Position numbers and translations under genes: made by a program | The notes under the pieces: model-generated | Told to the model about the DNA's origin: nothing | The model's database searches: none | The model's input: the letters and a program-made list of their open reading frames with translations, nothing else | Part shown: positions 1 through 13,743 of the stretch, in pieces | Layout of the letters: each line of letters begins with the position of its first letter | Numbering within the stretch: position 1 is the first letter of the stretch | NCBI GenBank assembly: GCA_007644065.1 | Contig: VJWN01000039.1 | Coordinates: forward strand, 88,779-152,778 | Direction of reading: 5' to 3' | DNA length: 64,000 nt | Origin: Margaritispora aquatica | Lineage: Eukaryota; Ascomycota; Leotiomycetes; Helotiales; Discinellaceae

Positions 1-1737
1 TATAGATTTACTTAGTAGAGATTATACGTTATTTATCTATAAAAAAGTTAAGTAACTTAAAAAACTATAGATTAATTTATAGAAGATATAAGACCTTAGT
101 TAGTACCTTATAGATCTACTTGTATAGAATATAGTTAACGGTATTAGAATTATAGGTATATAAAACTATATTAATAATCTTTAACTTATAATAATAGAAC
201 TAGTATTATAGTTTATAGATTATAAAGTTAATATAATCTTAAGAACTTAAGTCTTACTAAATAAACGACCTAACTCGTTAATCTATTATAAGACTAAAGT
301 AAGCTTACTTTATCTTATATAGTAAAGTAGAGAATATATATAGAGATAACGACTAAGATAGTATAAAAATATAATATATTAGAATTATTAATTTAAGTTA
401 GAATAAAGAAAGCTAAAGTAATAAGTCTTATAATATAAAGATTAGATTATATAGTTAATTCTAACTTAATTATATATCTATTAAAAATATACTTTAAACT
501 AACCTTTTAATCTTTTTTTAAATTAACTTATAAATTAATTATTTTTAATTTTTCTTATTTTAAACTTAAGATATATTAAGTAAGTTATTATTATAATATA
601 TTACTCTATAGTTTAGTTTTAGCTTTTACTTTTATCTTAACGGAAGTACCTTACTATATATATATAAGTTTCTTAAAAGTATTAAAGTAAAGGCTAATAA
701 TTTAGTCTTATCTAGAAAGTAATTTATAAATCTCTACTTAGTAAGCGGGTTAGACTACTTAGACTAGCGATAAGTATTTAATAATTATATAGTTCGTCCT
801 CTAACTAAACTATAACTAGAGTATTTAGATTTCTAATATTACGGATAAGGCTAAGAGTTAGCGTATACTAGAAGAAGTAGTTAAGACGACTACGGGTTTA
901 TCGTCTCCTTAATATCGACAAGTTTCGTAAGTTAATAATAAAAGAACTCTTATATACTATTCTTAAAAATAAATCTTATATTAATCTAAAAAGAAAAAAG
1001 GCTTTAATCTATATAGTTAAAAACTTATTATTAATAAAGATTAAAGACTAGAACTATTCTAGTAATTTAAAAGACTAAGTTTTAGAAAGTAGTTTTATTA
1101 AATCTAATTCTCTTTATATTTTATTTATACTAGAATATTATTAATAACTTCGAAATTCTCTCTTATTAAACAATAATATAATATATATTAACGAGACTTT
1201 AACTACTTTTCTAGCTAAATAGCTAAAAAATAACTTTAATAAAAAATATAAATAAAAGATACTAGTATTTATAGAAAACTAGTTAGAATATTCTTTATTA
1301 ATATCTTTATATATATTTAAATCTCTATTTCTAATAAAATATAATAATCTTCTTTTTAGTTCGAACCTTTACTATTTTTAATTTTAAAATTAATAGATAC
1401 TATTTTATTAATAACTAAAGTATATAATATTATATTATATCTCTATTAAGATCTTTATTATTTATACCTTTAATATATATACTTTTCGTTATTTATAGTA
1501 TATTAATCAAGGTAGTACTAACTTCTATTAGTACTTATATCTTTTTTATATTAAGGTAGTAAAGATACTATAGTAATATTTAAAAAAAGGTATATAATTT
1601 AGTTAGTAATAACTAATAAAGTAGATTTTTAAGCTTTAAAATACTTAAATATATTTTTAATAATAAGAATCCTCTATTTAATCCTGAGCTTTTAGTTTTA
1701 AAATAAAAAAAACGATAGTATTTTAATTTTATTCTTT

Positions 1738-2120
1738 TAAACTAACTATAGTACTTTATTCCTTTTAAGTTAACTATAGTACCTTACTCCCTTTAAATTA
1801 ACTATAATTTATATATATATCCCTTTAAATTAACTATAGTACCTTACTCCCTCTAAGTTAATTATAGTACTTTACTCCCTCTAAGTTAACTATAACCTAC
1901 GTACGTGTCCCTCCAAATTAACTATAGTACCTTACTCCCTTTAAGTTAACTATAATCTACGTATATATTCCTTTAAATTAACTATAGTACTTTACTCCCT
2001 CTAACTTAACTATAACCTATATACGTGTCCCTCTAAATTAACTATAGTACCTTACTCCTTAATTAACTATACCTACCTTTTAAATTAACTATAATACTTA
2101 TTCCTTTAAGATTAACTATA
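1738..2120. repeat. Tandem array, about 29-30 bp unit
   Basis: About a dozen diverged copies of a unit beginning taactatagtaccttactcc and ending in ttaaatt or ctaagtt run head to tail. Some copies carry the variant taactataacctacgtacg instead. The copies differ mainly by C/T and A/G transitions, as expected of an array mutated after it expanded. Confidence 0.75.
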
Positions 2121-5100
2121 ACCTAAGTATATATAAGAAAAATCTAAGCTTTAGATTTTGAGCTTTAATTTTTAACTTTTAACTTTTAATCTTTAATACT
2201 TCTTAAATAAAGTATTTAGTAAAAGGAGGTAAGTCTTATATCTATATTACTATAATTAGTTTATTAATATCTAAAGTAAGGAAGTAAAAATAAGTATTAT
2301 CTTAATTAATAGTATTCTCGTAAGTTTACTTATTTAGACTAGATTTAGCGTATAGTATTCTCTATTAAGCTTAACTCGAAGTTATACGTTAAAGGGAGCT
2401 ACTTCTTATAAAGACTTTTTAAAATACGTAATATTATAAAATTTATTCTATAACTTTAATTAGATTTTTAAATTAACTATAATTTTAATTATTTACTTTT
2501 AAGTATACTAAAATTAACTATATTCTTAAAACTACCTTTAGTATTGTTTATACTTTTAGTATTATACTTATAATTACTATTTTCTCTATTATATATATTG
2601 GTATATATATAAGGTATTATATTCTTTTACTAAATTCTACCTTTTTATAAACTTAGGATAAGCTCTAGTAAGAACGTTTTATATTAGATACTACTTATAA
2701 GGTTTTAAATTTACTAACACGGAATCTCTAAGTATTAATATTATATCTTCTATATCTACTATTATATAATATAAAGAATATTTAGAAAGATATAAATAGG
2801 TAGCTATAAGTAGAATAATATACGTAAAAGGGGTATATAGTAGTTTAGAGAATTTAATAAATAAATATAGAGTTTAATTAAATCTTATATTTATTAACAG
2901 TAATAAGAAAACTTTAGACTTTTACCGAGAATTCCTAGTAAAAAAAAATAATAATATAATTAACGTAATAATCTAGACTAGGAGCTAGATAGTAGAATAA
3001 ATACTCTTAAGGATAGAACGAATATAGTTTAATAATATAGTATTAATTATTAATAATCTTTAGATATAACGTATAATAGAGATATCTCCTTTACTAAAAC
3101 GAAGGTAATATAAATTAAATAGTATACTAGAAAAGGTATCTTTATAAAATAGATTATAAATAAAAGTAATATAGATAAAAAAAAGTAAATAAGAAAGTTT
3201 AGTTTAATCTATAAAAGGAATCAATAATAGCTGTTTAGAAGCCGATATAAATAGAGTCTAGCGTCTTAGTTTTCTTATAGTAAATTAAATAGAATCCGCT
3301 ATAGAAGATTATCTAAAAAAACCCGACTTTCGTTATACTTAAAAGTTAACGAATAGCTATTTGATTAAGATCCTATATAAATTTAATAATATATATATAT
3401 ATAATTCTTTATAGAATTCTAAAAGAGAACTACTAGTAATAAAGAGATTAAAATCGTAATTAATAAAGATAGTAATTAACTATATATTTCGTTAAATTCT
3501 ATTTAATTAAATAATATATACTATCTTATTAAGCTTTCTATCTTTTACTTCTAATATAGCGTTTGCTCTTATAAGGAAATTCTATAGGGAAGTAGAAAGA
3601 GTTTATAACGAAATATATACTAATAAATAATAGTAAGAAACCTAAAAAAAGTTATTATCTAATACTACTATTATATCTATTATCTTAGTAATAAATAAAA
3701 CTATACTAATAAAACAATATAAAGATTAGTTAGTATAGCTAGTATATCTTATATTAATAATCTAAATTAAAAAGTTCGTCGATAATAAAGTATCCTTTTT
3801 ATTATTTTATTTAGTCTATTTTTAATATATAAGACTATTATAAAGGGCTTAGATGTAGACCTTAGTTATAAAATTAAGTCAAAGTTTTATTATAGGTCAA
3901 TAAAAGTTATACTTATAGGTTAGTTTAATTATATATCTTAGCTTTAGATATATTATACTAATACTAACCCTTAATAAGAGCTCGAGTCTTTAGTAGTTTA
4001 AGATATACTAGTATACTATACTAATAGGAATACTTAGAGCTACTATTTTATACTTATATTAATAATCGCTAATTATAAAAGAGTAAGTATTAATAGTAAA
4101 CTATAAAATAAATATATAGTATATATATTATTAAATTCCTTTATCGTAACGTTAAAACCTAATAAAGAATAGCTACCTTATACCTATAAATAAATAAAAA
4201 AATAAATTAATAAATAATAATATTTAGTAAAGAAGGTTACTAGAATATTTAATAACTAGGTTTATAAATATATTAATTTTAAGTAGCGGTATATATATAT
4301 TAATATATATAACTACCTAGGGTCGGATATACTATATTAGCTATATAAAAGGCTAGTTAAGGACCTAATTAAGTATATTATAATATTAATTATAGATTTA
4401 ATCTTAGTTATATATTAAATAAGGATAAAGCGAAAAGGTTATTGTACTCTATAAAAATCTACTAAAGCAGTTTAGCTAGATATTTACTTTATAAGTATCT
4501 TTATTTATACTTACCTTAAATACTTTTCGAAGTTTAGTCAAATCTAATAATAGACTAGATTAGAGAATAAAGACGCTTTACGGATTCTTTTATTAGTTAT
4601 TACGCTACTATTATTATATCTTAAGCTAGACGTTATTATATATACTTATATATTACTAATTTCGTTACTATCGTTAAGTATAAATTATATAATAACTAAA
4701 CTTTTAAATACTTAAGCTTAGTACTAAGTTATATTAAGAATATAAAAGGTATTTTTAACTAATTTAAACTATAAAATAAAGTAAATAAAGCTTATTAGAA
4801 CTACTCTAAATTCTACTTTATATCTTATTATATTAAATTAATTAAGTATTTCAAGGTACTTAATAGATAGAACTTAAAGTATATAGAAACTCTTTATAAA
4901 TTCCTTTTAAAGGCTTTTTACGATTATATAAATAAAAATAAGTTATATTAAGATTAAATATACTTCTAAAATACTTAAAAGACTAATCTAAAAGTAATAA
5001 ATATAATATTACTATACTTTATTAAAATAATATTTAGAATATCTTTAAAGATATTAACGTAAATTACCTTAATATACTATAACCTTTAATTACTTTTTTT

Positions 5101-5994
5101 ACTTAAATATAAATTAATATTATAAGATATAGTATAGGAATACTATCTATATTCTACTTTTACGATAATAACTACCTTTATATAAAGTATACTAATACTA
5201 TAAGGCTTTATTTCTTTACTTACGATTTTTATTATAGATTATTATGATAAGCTAAAGGGAATACGTTTAGAAAGGATAGTTAGCTAAAGAAATAATAATA
5301 TATTATTAAATTATAATTAAGTTTAATAATACTTTATCTAGTTTTTTAGATCTCTTAAATACTAAAAAAGATTTAGAAAAAATAAGTAAGAACTCTAAAG
5401 TTTTAGAATATAAGTACTTAAGATATTTTTATTTATAAAAAAGTAGTTCTAAACGTCTAAATAATTATTAGGTTTAAAAATAGGACCCTCTCCGTTACAA
5501 ACCTCGAGCTATATAAGCGTAGACTATATTATACCTTAAATAGATAACGTATTAAACGTATATAAGTATTAATTAAAGTTATTAATATTAGCTATTTATT
5601 ACTAAATAATAAATTCTTTAAATACTATTATATATTAATTAATATCTATAAACTAGTAAACAATAAAGTACTATATAATATTTATAGTATAATTAAAGTA
5701 CTACTACTAAAGGTACTAACTACTACTAACCTCTAGAGGCTATTTGGTAAAAGGTTCTATTCTATTAAGTCGATTTTACGTAGTACTTACCTTATTCTAT
5801 CGTAGTTAACTAGGAAGCTAAAGTAAGGTAACGTTCTATATATTAATAACTATATCAACTAGAACTAGTATTAAGTTCTATATAGAGAAAATTAGCTAGA
5901 ATCTATAAATAAACGAACGCGTAATATCTATATACTTTATAATTAAATAAAAGAACGAGCCTATTATAGATAAAAGTAGTCGATAGTTATTATA

Positions 5995-6410
5995 TTATTT
6001 ACTAAATTAATTATAGCTAACTTAACTATTATTACGCTATATATAATAAAATTAACCACTATCGTACTATATATAGCTAACTTAACTACTATCGCGTTAT
6101 ATATAGTAAACTTAACTACTATCGCGCTACACATAGCTAACTTGACTACTATCACACTATACACAGCCAACTTGACTACTATTGTACTATATATAGCTAA
6201 CTTGACTACTATCGTGCTATATATAGTAAACTTGACTACTGTCGCGCTATATATAGCTAACTTGACTACTATCGTACTATATATAGTAAACTTAACTATT
6301 ATCGCGCTATATATAGCTAATTTAACTACTATCACGCTATATATAGTAAACTTGATTACTATCGTATTATATATAGTTAACTTAATTACTAATAAATTAT
6401 TCGCTATTAA
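5995..6410. repeat. 30-bp minisatellite in the RIP block
   Basis: About 13 copies of a 30-bp unit containing agctaacttgactactatcg followed by cgctatatat. Because 30 is divisible by three and the unit has no stop in some frames, long open frames made of a repeating 10-residue motif appear on both strands; these are not genes. Copies near 6,120-6,190 still contain CA and TG (for example cacatagc and acacagcc), whereas the outer copies have TA instead. Confidence 0.85.
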
Positions 6411-8504
6411 GTAATCTACTAGTAAATAATTTATAATTAAATTAATTACTATTAAGTAATTTATAGTTAAGTTAATATAATCTATAACTAAATTAATTAA
6501 TCCTTAATTCTATATATTATAAGTTTTAAGTAAAATAAATCTATTAGTACTAATATAACTTTTTATTACTAAATATATAAATAATTAGTATATCTTTTAT
6601 ATAGTAGTCTACCCTAGTAGAATATAAGTTAATATTAATAAGGTTAAGTAACGTATAAAGATAAGTATAAAGTTAGTTATTAGTTTTAAAATACGTTTTA
6701 GTCTATACTATCTAAGTCCTATTCTCCCTTTCTAAGTACGAATACTTTCTTATATTCTCTTTTACTTATAATAATACTATTTTATTTTAATATAAAGATT
6801 TTAATAACTTAGTATATTAAATATTTTATTACTTTACTATAATTATATTATTAAGTTAAGTATTCTCTATAGTAGGTCTTAATATTAAACACGATATATT
6901 TAGAATAAGTTAATCCTTTTTAGCTTATAAAGTAAGAATCTTCTAGTTTTATAATTAAAAAAATAAAAAACTTTTTTTTAAAGTTAATATTTTAATAATT
7001 ATATATTATTTATATTAATAAAGAAACAATAACGTACTTATAAAAATAACCGCTATAATAAAGAATCGAATTATTATAATAATTAGTCCTAAGTATAGTT
7101 TTCTATAATACTTCTAATTAATTAGAATAGAATATTATCTAATATATAAATAGAATATTATAGAAGTAGTTTACGATTTTTCTAGACCTAAGGTATTAGC
7201 GAGAAGCTAGTACGATATACTATCTAACGCTTATAGTTTATTCTCTATAATACTAATACTACTCGCTATAAGGTCTCCTTATAATACTAGAAAGGGGGTT
7301 ATAAACGAGAAAGGTAATTTAGATAATAAAAGTAATAACGATAATAACTCGTTAGTATAATTCAATAGGTCTCTATAGGGAGTACTTAAAGTAAGGGCCG
7401 TTAGAGGTACGCTAGACACTAAGGTTAATACTAGCTAGACTAATATTAAACTTAGAATAAAGATGATTATAAATATATAGATAGCTAAAGAATTTAGGTT
7501 AGAGTAGAAATTCTAGTCGAATATAGATATTAAGGTTTTTTTAGTAACGATTTAGCGATACTAGTTTAAAGTAATTAACGTATAAAAGGCTAGTATAATA
7601 CTTTAAGATAATTTTCTCGAATAACTTATTATTAAAAAGGTATAGTATATTATATATAGTCTTTATTATATACGAGCTAATATAGACTAAATAAAGGATT
7701 TAGTAGTAGATAGATATAGTAGTATTATAAGTTATATACGAGTATTAGTTAAGACTAAATTTAAACTAGAAGCTATAAGTAATTTAGGTAATATATATTA
7801 AGGGTTCTAGAAAACGTTAAGAAAGAATTATACTATACTTTTTTTAAATATTATAAGAGTAAGTTAATTTAACTTCTAAGTTAGAATATAGAGACTAACC
7901 GAATTATAACTAGAGTATTAAAAATAGTTAAGTAGAATAGTAATTAAATACCTTACGATTTTATTTAATACTCTTAATATATTAACTAACTATCGTTTAT
8001 TACGTCTATAGTTTCGACCTTTTTGACCTTATATAATTATATAAATATTTATATTTATTTTATATATAGTAAAAAAAAGAGTTACTAGATCTAATATAAC
8101 CTAAAAACTAAATAGTACTAACTTTATAAATTAGTAGTATAGTAGAGTTAAGTATTTAAATATATATATATTAATAGGAATTAAAAAGCCTTAAAAAAGT
8201 TAAAAAGAGTTAAAAAGAAATAAGTACTATAAAGTAAGATTCTATTATTTAAATACTTACTATAAAAGTTAAACGGATAGTAATAAAGCTAGCCTTACTT
8301 AATAATACTATAGTTATACTTAACTAGTAGAAGGATACCTTAGACGACTTAGTAGATAATCCTAATTTTCTAATAGTATATAGTAATCTATAAGGCTTTT
8401 TTTAGATATTACTAACGTTAAAAAAGGAATTAGTTATACGAGAGAGTCGTCTATTATTATTAAAATAGAAGTATAGTATAGTAGAAAAAAAAGAAAGGTA
8501 AGGA

Positions 8505-8770
8505 ATACTGATTTTAAAAAGGAGAACGATAATAAAGAGAAGGAAAATAATAAGAAGAGGGAGAATAACTAGAAGAAGAGGGATAATAAAGAGGAGGAGG
8601 ATAACTAGGAGAAGAGGGATAATAAGAAGAGGGAGGACGATAAAGATAAGGAGGACGGTAGGGATAAGAAGGACGATAGGGATAAGGAGGACGATAGGGA
8701 TAAGGAGGACGATAAGGCGAGGAAGGACGATAGAGATAAGGAGAATAATAATAGAGAGGACGATAATAAA
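8505..8770. repeat. Purine-rich imperfect repeat
   Basis: The + strand is almost all A and G, with roughly 18-bp repeats of the type gataaggaggacgatagg. The strong strand asymmetry sets it apart from the rest of the AT-rich block. It may be a mutated remnant of a charged low-complexity coding segment, but no frame is open. Confidence 0.65.
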
Positions 8771-9100
8771 CTAATAAATTAAACTATAATACCTAGAGTA
8801 TTATAGAGTTAGAGTAAGGAAGGAAAACGCTAGAAGTATCCTTAACTATAAGGACTTATTCTACTTGTCGAGAAGGGTTATATTAAGTATATATAAGTTA
8901 AATACTTACTTTTTATTATTAATTATATTTAAGGTAAAATAGATTTTAAAGTTAAAAATAATCTTTAATATTATTACTATTCTTAATAATAAGTTTATAT
9001 CGTCGATAATACTTATTAATTATTAATAATCTTATTAACTAATATTATAAGTAGTATTAAATAACGAAAAGAAAAGAGATTATATAGTAAATAGTTATTT

Positions 9101-9300
9101 TAGTAGTTAAGTTAATAGTTAGACTAGTAGTTAGGCTAGTAGTCGTTTTAATAGTCGGTTAAGAGTAGTTTGGTTAGTTAATTTAGTAGTTGGTTAAGAG
9201 TAATTTTATTAGTTAATTTAATAGTCGGTTAAGTAGTTTAGTTAGTTAAGTTAGTAGTCGGTTAAGAGTAATTTTATTAGTTAAGTTAATAGTCGGTTAT
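9101..9300. repeat. Tandem array, about 35 bp unit (agtcggttaagagta)
   Basis: Repeated segments built on ttagttaa, agtcggttaag and agtaatttta follow one another with an approximate 35-bp period. The copies diverge by transitions and small indels. Confidence 0.6.
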
Positions 9301-9491
9301 AGGCTAGTTATCTATACTTAATTTGTTATTAGCGTTTTATAATTAATCCTTTAATCTATCTAGTTAATATAGATTAAGTTTTAGTTCGATTTATACTTAG
9401 GATAGGTTAAATCTTATAACTAATAGCGATAACCATAGTAATAATAGTAGAGTTACTAGAAACTATAGTAGCTATAGTAAGCGTGGTACGT

Positions 9492-9540
9492 GTAGTAGCT
9501 ATAGTAGCTATAGTAGCTATAGTAGCTATAGTAGGTATAG
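9492..9540. repeat. Short tandem repeat (tagtagcta)n
   Basis: Four to five near-perfect 12-bp copies of gtagctatagta lie immediately downstream of the 9.1-9.3 kb array. Confidence 0.6.
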
Positions 9541-11039
9541 TGTTAATAGTACCGCGTTAGTAAATATAGTAATATTAACTATATTAGTATATACGTATCG
9601 GCTACTAATACTAAGTTAGTACGTACGTATTCTCTAATAGTACTAGCTTAATAAGCCTTAGCGTCGATAGTAGCCGATTAGTAGAGACGTAACTATCGTT
9701 GGCGTTAAAACTAGGGACTAGTAACGTTAGGCTCTTTTATACTATTAGTACGCTATTGGCACCACGGTGGCAGGCTCCGGATTTACGGATGAAGGCTATT
9801 ATATATATAGAAATTAAGGACTTATAAGGACTTAGCCTTATATACTTGTAAGTTACGTTACCCTAATAACGTACGAAAGCATAATAGGTATAGGCTTTAT
9901 ACTTATACTAGCTAACTCGCTAGTAGTATTTAAGTAATTAAATAGGTTATAGTAGTATTATTAAAAGATAAATTATATCTAAACTAGATATTATATAACT
10001 AAGGTATATTCTATAAAGACTAGATAACTATCCGTTAGTCTTTACTATATAAGTATTATTCTAAGCCTAACTATATATACTATAGTTAATCTAGACTAAC
10101 GTATAACGATCTACTAACTACGTACTTAGCTTATCCCGTAGACGTAGTAACTCGGTACTAGTCTTTAATAACTATAATACTCTTATAAATAAAAGGTAAT
10201 ACTACTAGGTTTCGAGGAGTCTAGGTTATATAACTAAGGGTTAACTAGTTATTCCCGTAGAGAAAACCTAGCTTATAAGTATAATAAACTTATATAACTA
10301 GGTAGATATACTATAGTAGAAGGCTTAAAGAGGACTTTAAAGATATAACTTCGTTATTAGTTATAGATTTAATAATATATTTTTTTTATAGATATAGGAA
10401 AGGGTAGTAGATCCCTTATAAACTCTTTAATATAGCTATAAAATATAGCTCTAGATAGCTTTATAGCTTAATAAAAGGTTTAAACGATTATAAGCTATTA
10501 ATTTATTTATATAAACTATAATCTAAGATAGACTTATCTAGTTATTATACTTTAGTAAACTATTCTAATCTAGAGATTATAGCCTTCGGACTATTAATTA
10601 TAGATCGAATAAGTAACTAGAGCTTACTACTATCTTATATTATAGTATATATAAAGAACCTTAGATATAAAGTATAAGGCTAGTTTATTTAAAAAAAAAC
10701 AATTAATTAGTTTTTAATAAATCTACGGTTTAGGGTTATTTACTTTAAATACGAGACGTATATACTTAGCTAAGTACTTTTTTCGTTTATAGTAAACCTT
10801 ATATTCGATACTCTCGGATAGGACTTCTTAAGCGTTATAGTTAGCGAAAATAGATTCTTTTACCTATACGTAACGTTAGCTACGAACTTTAGCTATATTT
10901 ATATATATTAATAAGCTAAAGAAATACGTAAAAGATAGAAAAGTAGTAGAAATTAAAAGTATAAATAATAGATAAAGATATCGTTTAAGATATATATTTA
11001 GCTTTATTAGATTAATATAATTAAATACTTTATTTTAAT

Positions 11040-11560
11040 CTTAAATAATAATCGTAAAGTAGTATAGAATATATTCTCGTAAAATAGTATAGTATATATA
11101 CTTATAAAGTAGTATAAGATATATTTTTATAAAGTATCTATCTATTAAACTAATAGTAACTCTTTAAAGAGTATTTAATTAGTTTAGAAGTTTAAAAGAG
11201 TTAGAAAGAAACTAAGTTAGTAACTAATCTAGAAGTAGATTTAGAAAGTAAGAATAGTATAACGCTTTTAATTAACTTAGAAGTTTCTAAAAATTAAAAA
11301 GTACTTCGTTTAGTAGTTTATTTAATAAGTACTAGTAACGTTAGATAGAACGTTAAATTAGTTTAGAAGTTTCTAGGAGTTTCTAAGAGTTTAAAAGAGT
11401 TAGTTTAATAGTTTATCTAATAAGTACTAGTAACGTTAAATAAAACGTATAATTAGTTTAGAAGTTTCTAGGAGTTTAAAAGAGTTAGTTTAATAGTTTA
11501 TTTAATAAATACTAGTAATACTAGAAAAAACGTCGAATTAGTTTAAAAGTTTTCTAAGTA
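11040..11560. repeat. Two adjacent repeat families (about 26 bp and 85-100 bp)
   Basis: From about 11,045 to 11,135 there are three to four copies of a unit of about 26 bp containing taaagtagtata. From about 11,260 to 11,560 a larger unit of 85-100 bp recurs about three times, recognised by gaagtttctaggagttt, agttagtttaatagttta and actagtaacgtta. All copies are RIP-mutated. Confidence 0.55.
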
Positions 11561-13359
11561 TTTAAAGAGTAATCTAATACTACTATTAATACTAATACTA
11601 AGATTACTATTACTTTTTATTAGCTTAAGAGTTTATAAGAATTTTAACGAAATAGTAAATCTAAAAATAGAAAACCGGATATAAAAGTTATTATAATAAT
11701 TTTAAAATATACTAAATATTATAAAGATAGTCTTATAGACTCTATACTTATTAAAGATAACTTTTTTAAAAGAAATAATTAAGTATATACTTTTTTCTTT
11801 ACTTTTACTTTAAGATTTAAATTAATAAATCTAGTAATATAACTAACTTTCTCTTAGTATTAGTAGGCTCTTTATTCTCTTCTTTCTCTTCGATACTACT
11901 ACCTTTAATTAAAAAACCCTTTAAAAAAATTATTTTAAAATATAAACTTTATATATATATTAATTCTTTTTATAATCTTAAAGTTAACGAATTATACTAT
12001 AAAAAGAATAGTCTTCCTTACGTTTAGCTCGACTTTCTCGATATCTATAAAGCCTAGTACTCTACTAAGTTTAATACTCGTACTTTAGTTAACGGTCTAC
12101 TAGTCTTAAATACTTATAAAAAGTATAACGATTTAATTAAAGTCTTATTTAAGTCTAAACTCTATTACTTTATATCTATATAAAAGCGCTTTCGTAATTA
12201 CTAGCCTCTTAACGTTATTATATTACGTATAATTAATAATAAAAGAGTAAAAGAATTAGTATAGGTAAAGGTAGTAATTAGTAAGAATATTCTATATATT
12301 AAGATAAGTAAGGACGTAATAACGTAGGGATATAAGCGTTAGTAGTAAGCTATTAAAAAGTTAGTATAACGTAAAAGCGATTAATAGTCCGTAATTATAG
12401 CTACTTAGGAGCTAGCTACTAAAGAGAATATAAGTAAATCAGATAGTTAGTTATTATTTTCTATAATTAAAAACTATACTAATTCCGTTAAAGTAGTATC
12501 CGATACTAATAGTAAGGTTAATTAACTAAAAAGCGATTCGGATAGATTATTATCGCCGTTATCTTTATCTCCTTTACGTTCTTCTTTACTAAATAAATAA
12601 GTCTATTCTAAAGAATAAGCTATTAAGTAGCTTATAGAAAGCCTATAATATTCTTTTTATAAGCGTTAACGTAATCGTATTTTACGTAGTAATACGTTCT
12701 ATAAAACTTATTTATTCTACGATACTACTATAAGAAAAGTTAATAAGGTTAGTAATACTAAAAGAAAACGTATTAATAGTATAAAGGTTATCGAAAATAT
12801 AGAAATTTAAGTACTAACCAAGAGTACTAAAGCTACTAGGCGTACTACTTCGGAAAAGTATATATCTACCGTAATTAGTAATACCTAGTATAAGCAGACT
12901 CTTATTAACCTTCGTAGCGATACTAATAACGAGATAGATATAACGAGAGCGAAAAAAAGTAAAGTTATTACTATAGTAAAGAATTATTTAAAGAAGATAA
13001 GGGTATAGAAGAAGGGGCGAAAGACTTTATAAAAAGACTAGAAGATTTTACTCTACTATAGCTAGATCTAGTATACGAGAAGTCTTTAGATTTAGTAGAT
13101 TAGTTAATATTTTTATATTTACTGTTTTTTATATTTATTATTTTTTATATTAATAGGTATATAAATAGAAATAATAGAATTAAAGTAGTATTTTTGTTTA
13201 GTTCTATAGGGTTTTAAATATAGTTATAGTATAAAGTAATATTTTTTTTTACTAATTAATATAAAAATACTGTTTTTATAATATATAAATATTTAACTTA
13301 GAAATAGGCGTACAAAAAACGTTTAGTTTTACTAGCTTTTATTAATAAATCTAGCTTTT

Positions 13360-13743
13360 TTATTTACCTTTATTGACTTTTCTACTCCCGTAGGGATAGG
13401 TCGTTACGATGGAAACAGAGACACTCATCGGGCAAGGCACCGAGGTAGCAGTCGAGGTCACCAATGTCGTAGGAGATGGTGCTGCAGTAGCAACACCCAA
13501 GCAGCTACAGATTGAGGAAACGCTCGATGAAGCGTACAGTTCCCCATTTTTCTTTGTGATGCAGTCATAACCAGCCACAACAGGAGTAGGGGCTGCAGCG
13601 AAGGAGGAGCAGAAGGAACTAGCACCATCGACTGACTTGTAAAAGCATCTCTCGAGATTATTGCCGTTCTTCTTGCAGTTCCCGGCTAAGACGGGCTGCA
13701 ACGATGCGATGAAGAGAACGGAGGTGAAAATTGAGGCCTTCAT
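13360..13743 (-). CDS. Small secreted cysteine-rich protein, 3' end in RIP DNA
   Basis: A 127-residue protein with an ATG start and a clear secretion signal (charged MKAS, then a hydrophobic stretch ending near VLAG). The mature part has seven cysteines, including a CSC pair near residues 82-84, and a Thr/Ser/Pro-rich C-terminal part. This is the general look of fungal small secreted proteins, some of which are effectors; no specific family is recognised. The last dozen or so codons (Gly-Ser-Arg-Lys onward) lie in AT-rich RIP-type sequence, so the original C-terminus was probably longer and has been replaced or truncated by the repeat edge. It could be a pseudogene. The function is not known. 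Confidence 0.6.
   Translation of the reverse strand: MKASIFTSVLFIASLQPVLAGNCKKNGNNLERCFYKSVDGASSFCSSFAAAPTPVVAGYDCITKKNGELYASSSVSSICSCLGVATAAPSPTTLVTSTATSVPCPMSVSVSIVTTYPYGSRKVNKGK

Larger units (their letters stand above)
1..13340. repeat. RIP-degraded AT-rich repeat block
   Basis: The block is extremely AT-rich. CA and TG dinucleotides are almost absent on both strands, while TA is in large excess and CG is still present (acg/cgt occur often). That pattern is what fungal repeat-induced point mutation leaves, since it converts CpA to TpA on both strands. Stops occur in all frames and I see no coding sequence. The underlying elements are probably old retrotransposons or DNA transposons, but they are too mutated to classify. 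Several tandem arrays inside it are listed separately. The right edge is sharp: normal base composition returns at about 13,390-13,420. Confidence 0.9.

Noticed and set aside
1738..2120. CRISPR-like appearance of regular repeats
   Set aside because: Copies are contiguous tandem units without unique spacers, and the genome is fungal.
5964..6414. Open frames of 123 and 90 codons on opposite strands
   Set aside because: They are made wholly of the 30-bp minisatellite, whose length is divisible by three, and contain a repeating 10-residue pattern with no start context.
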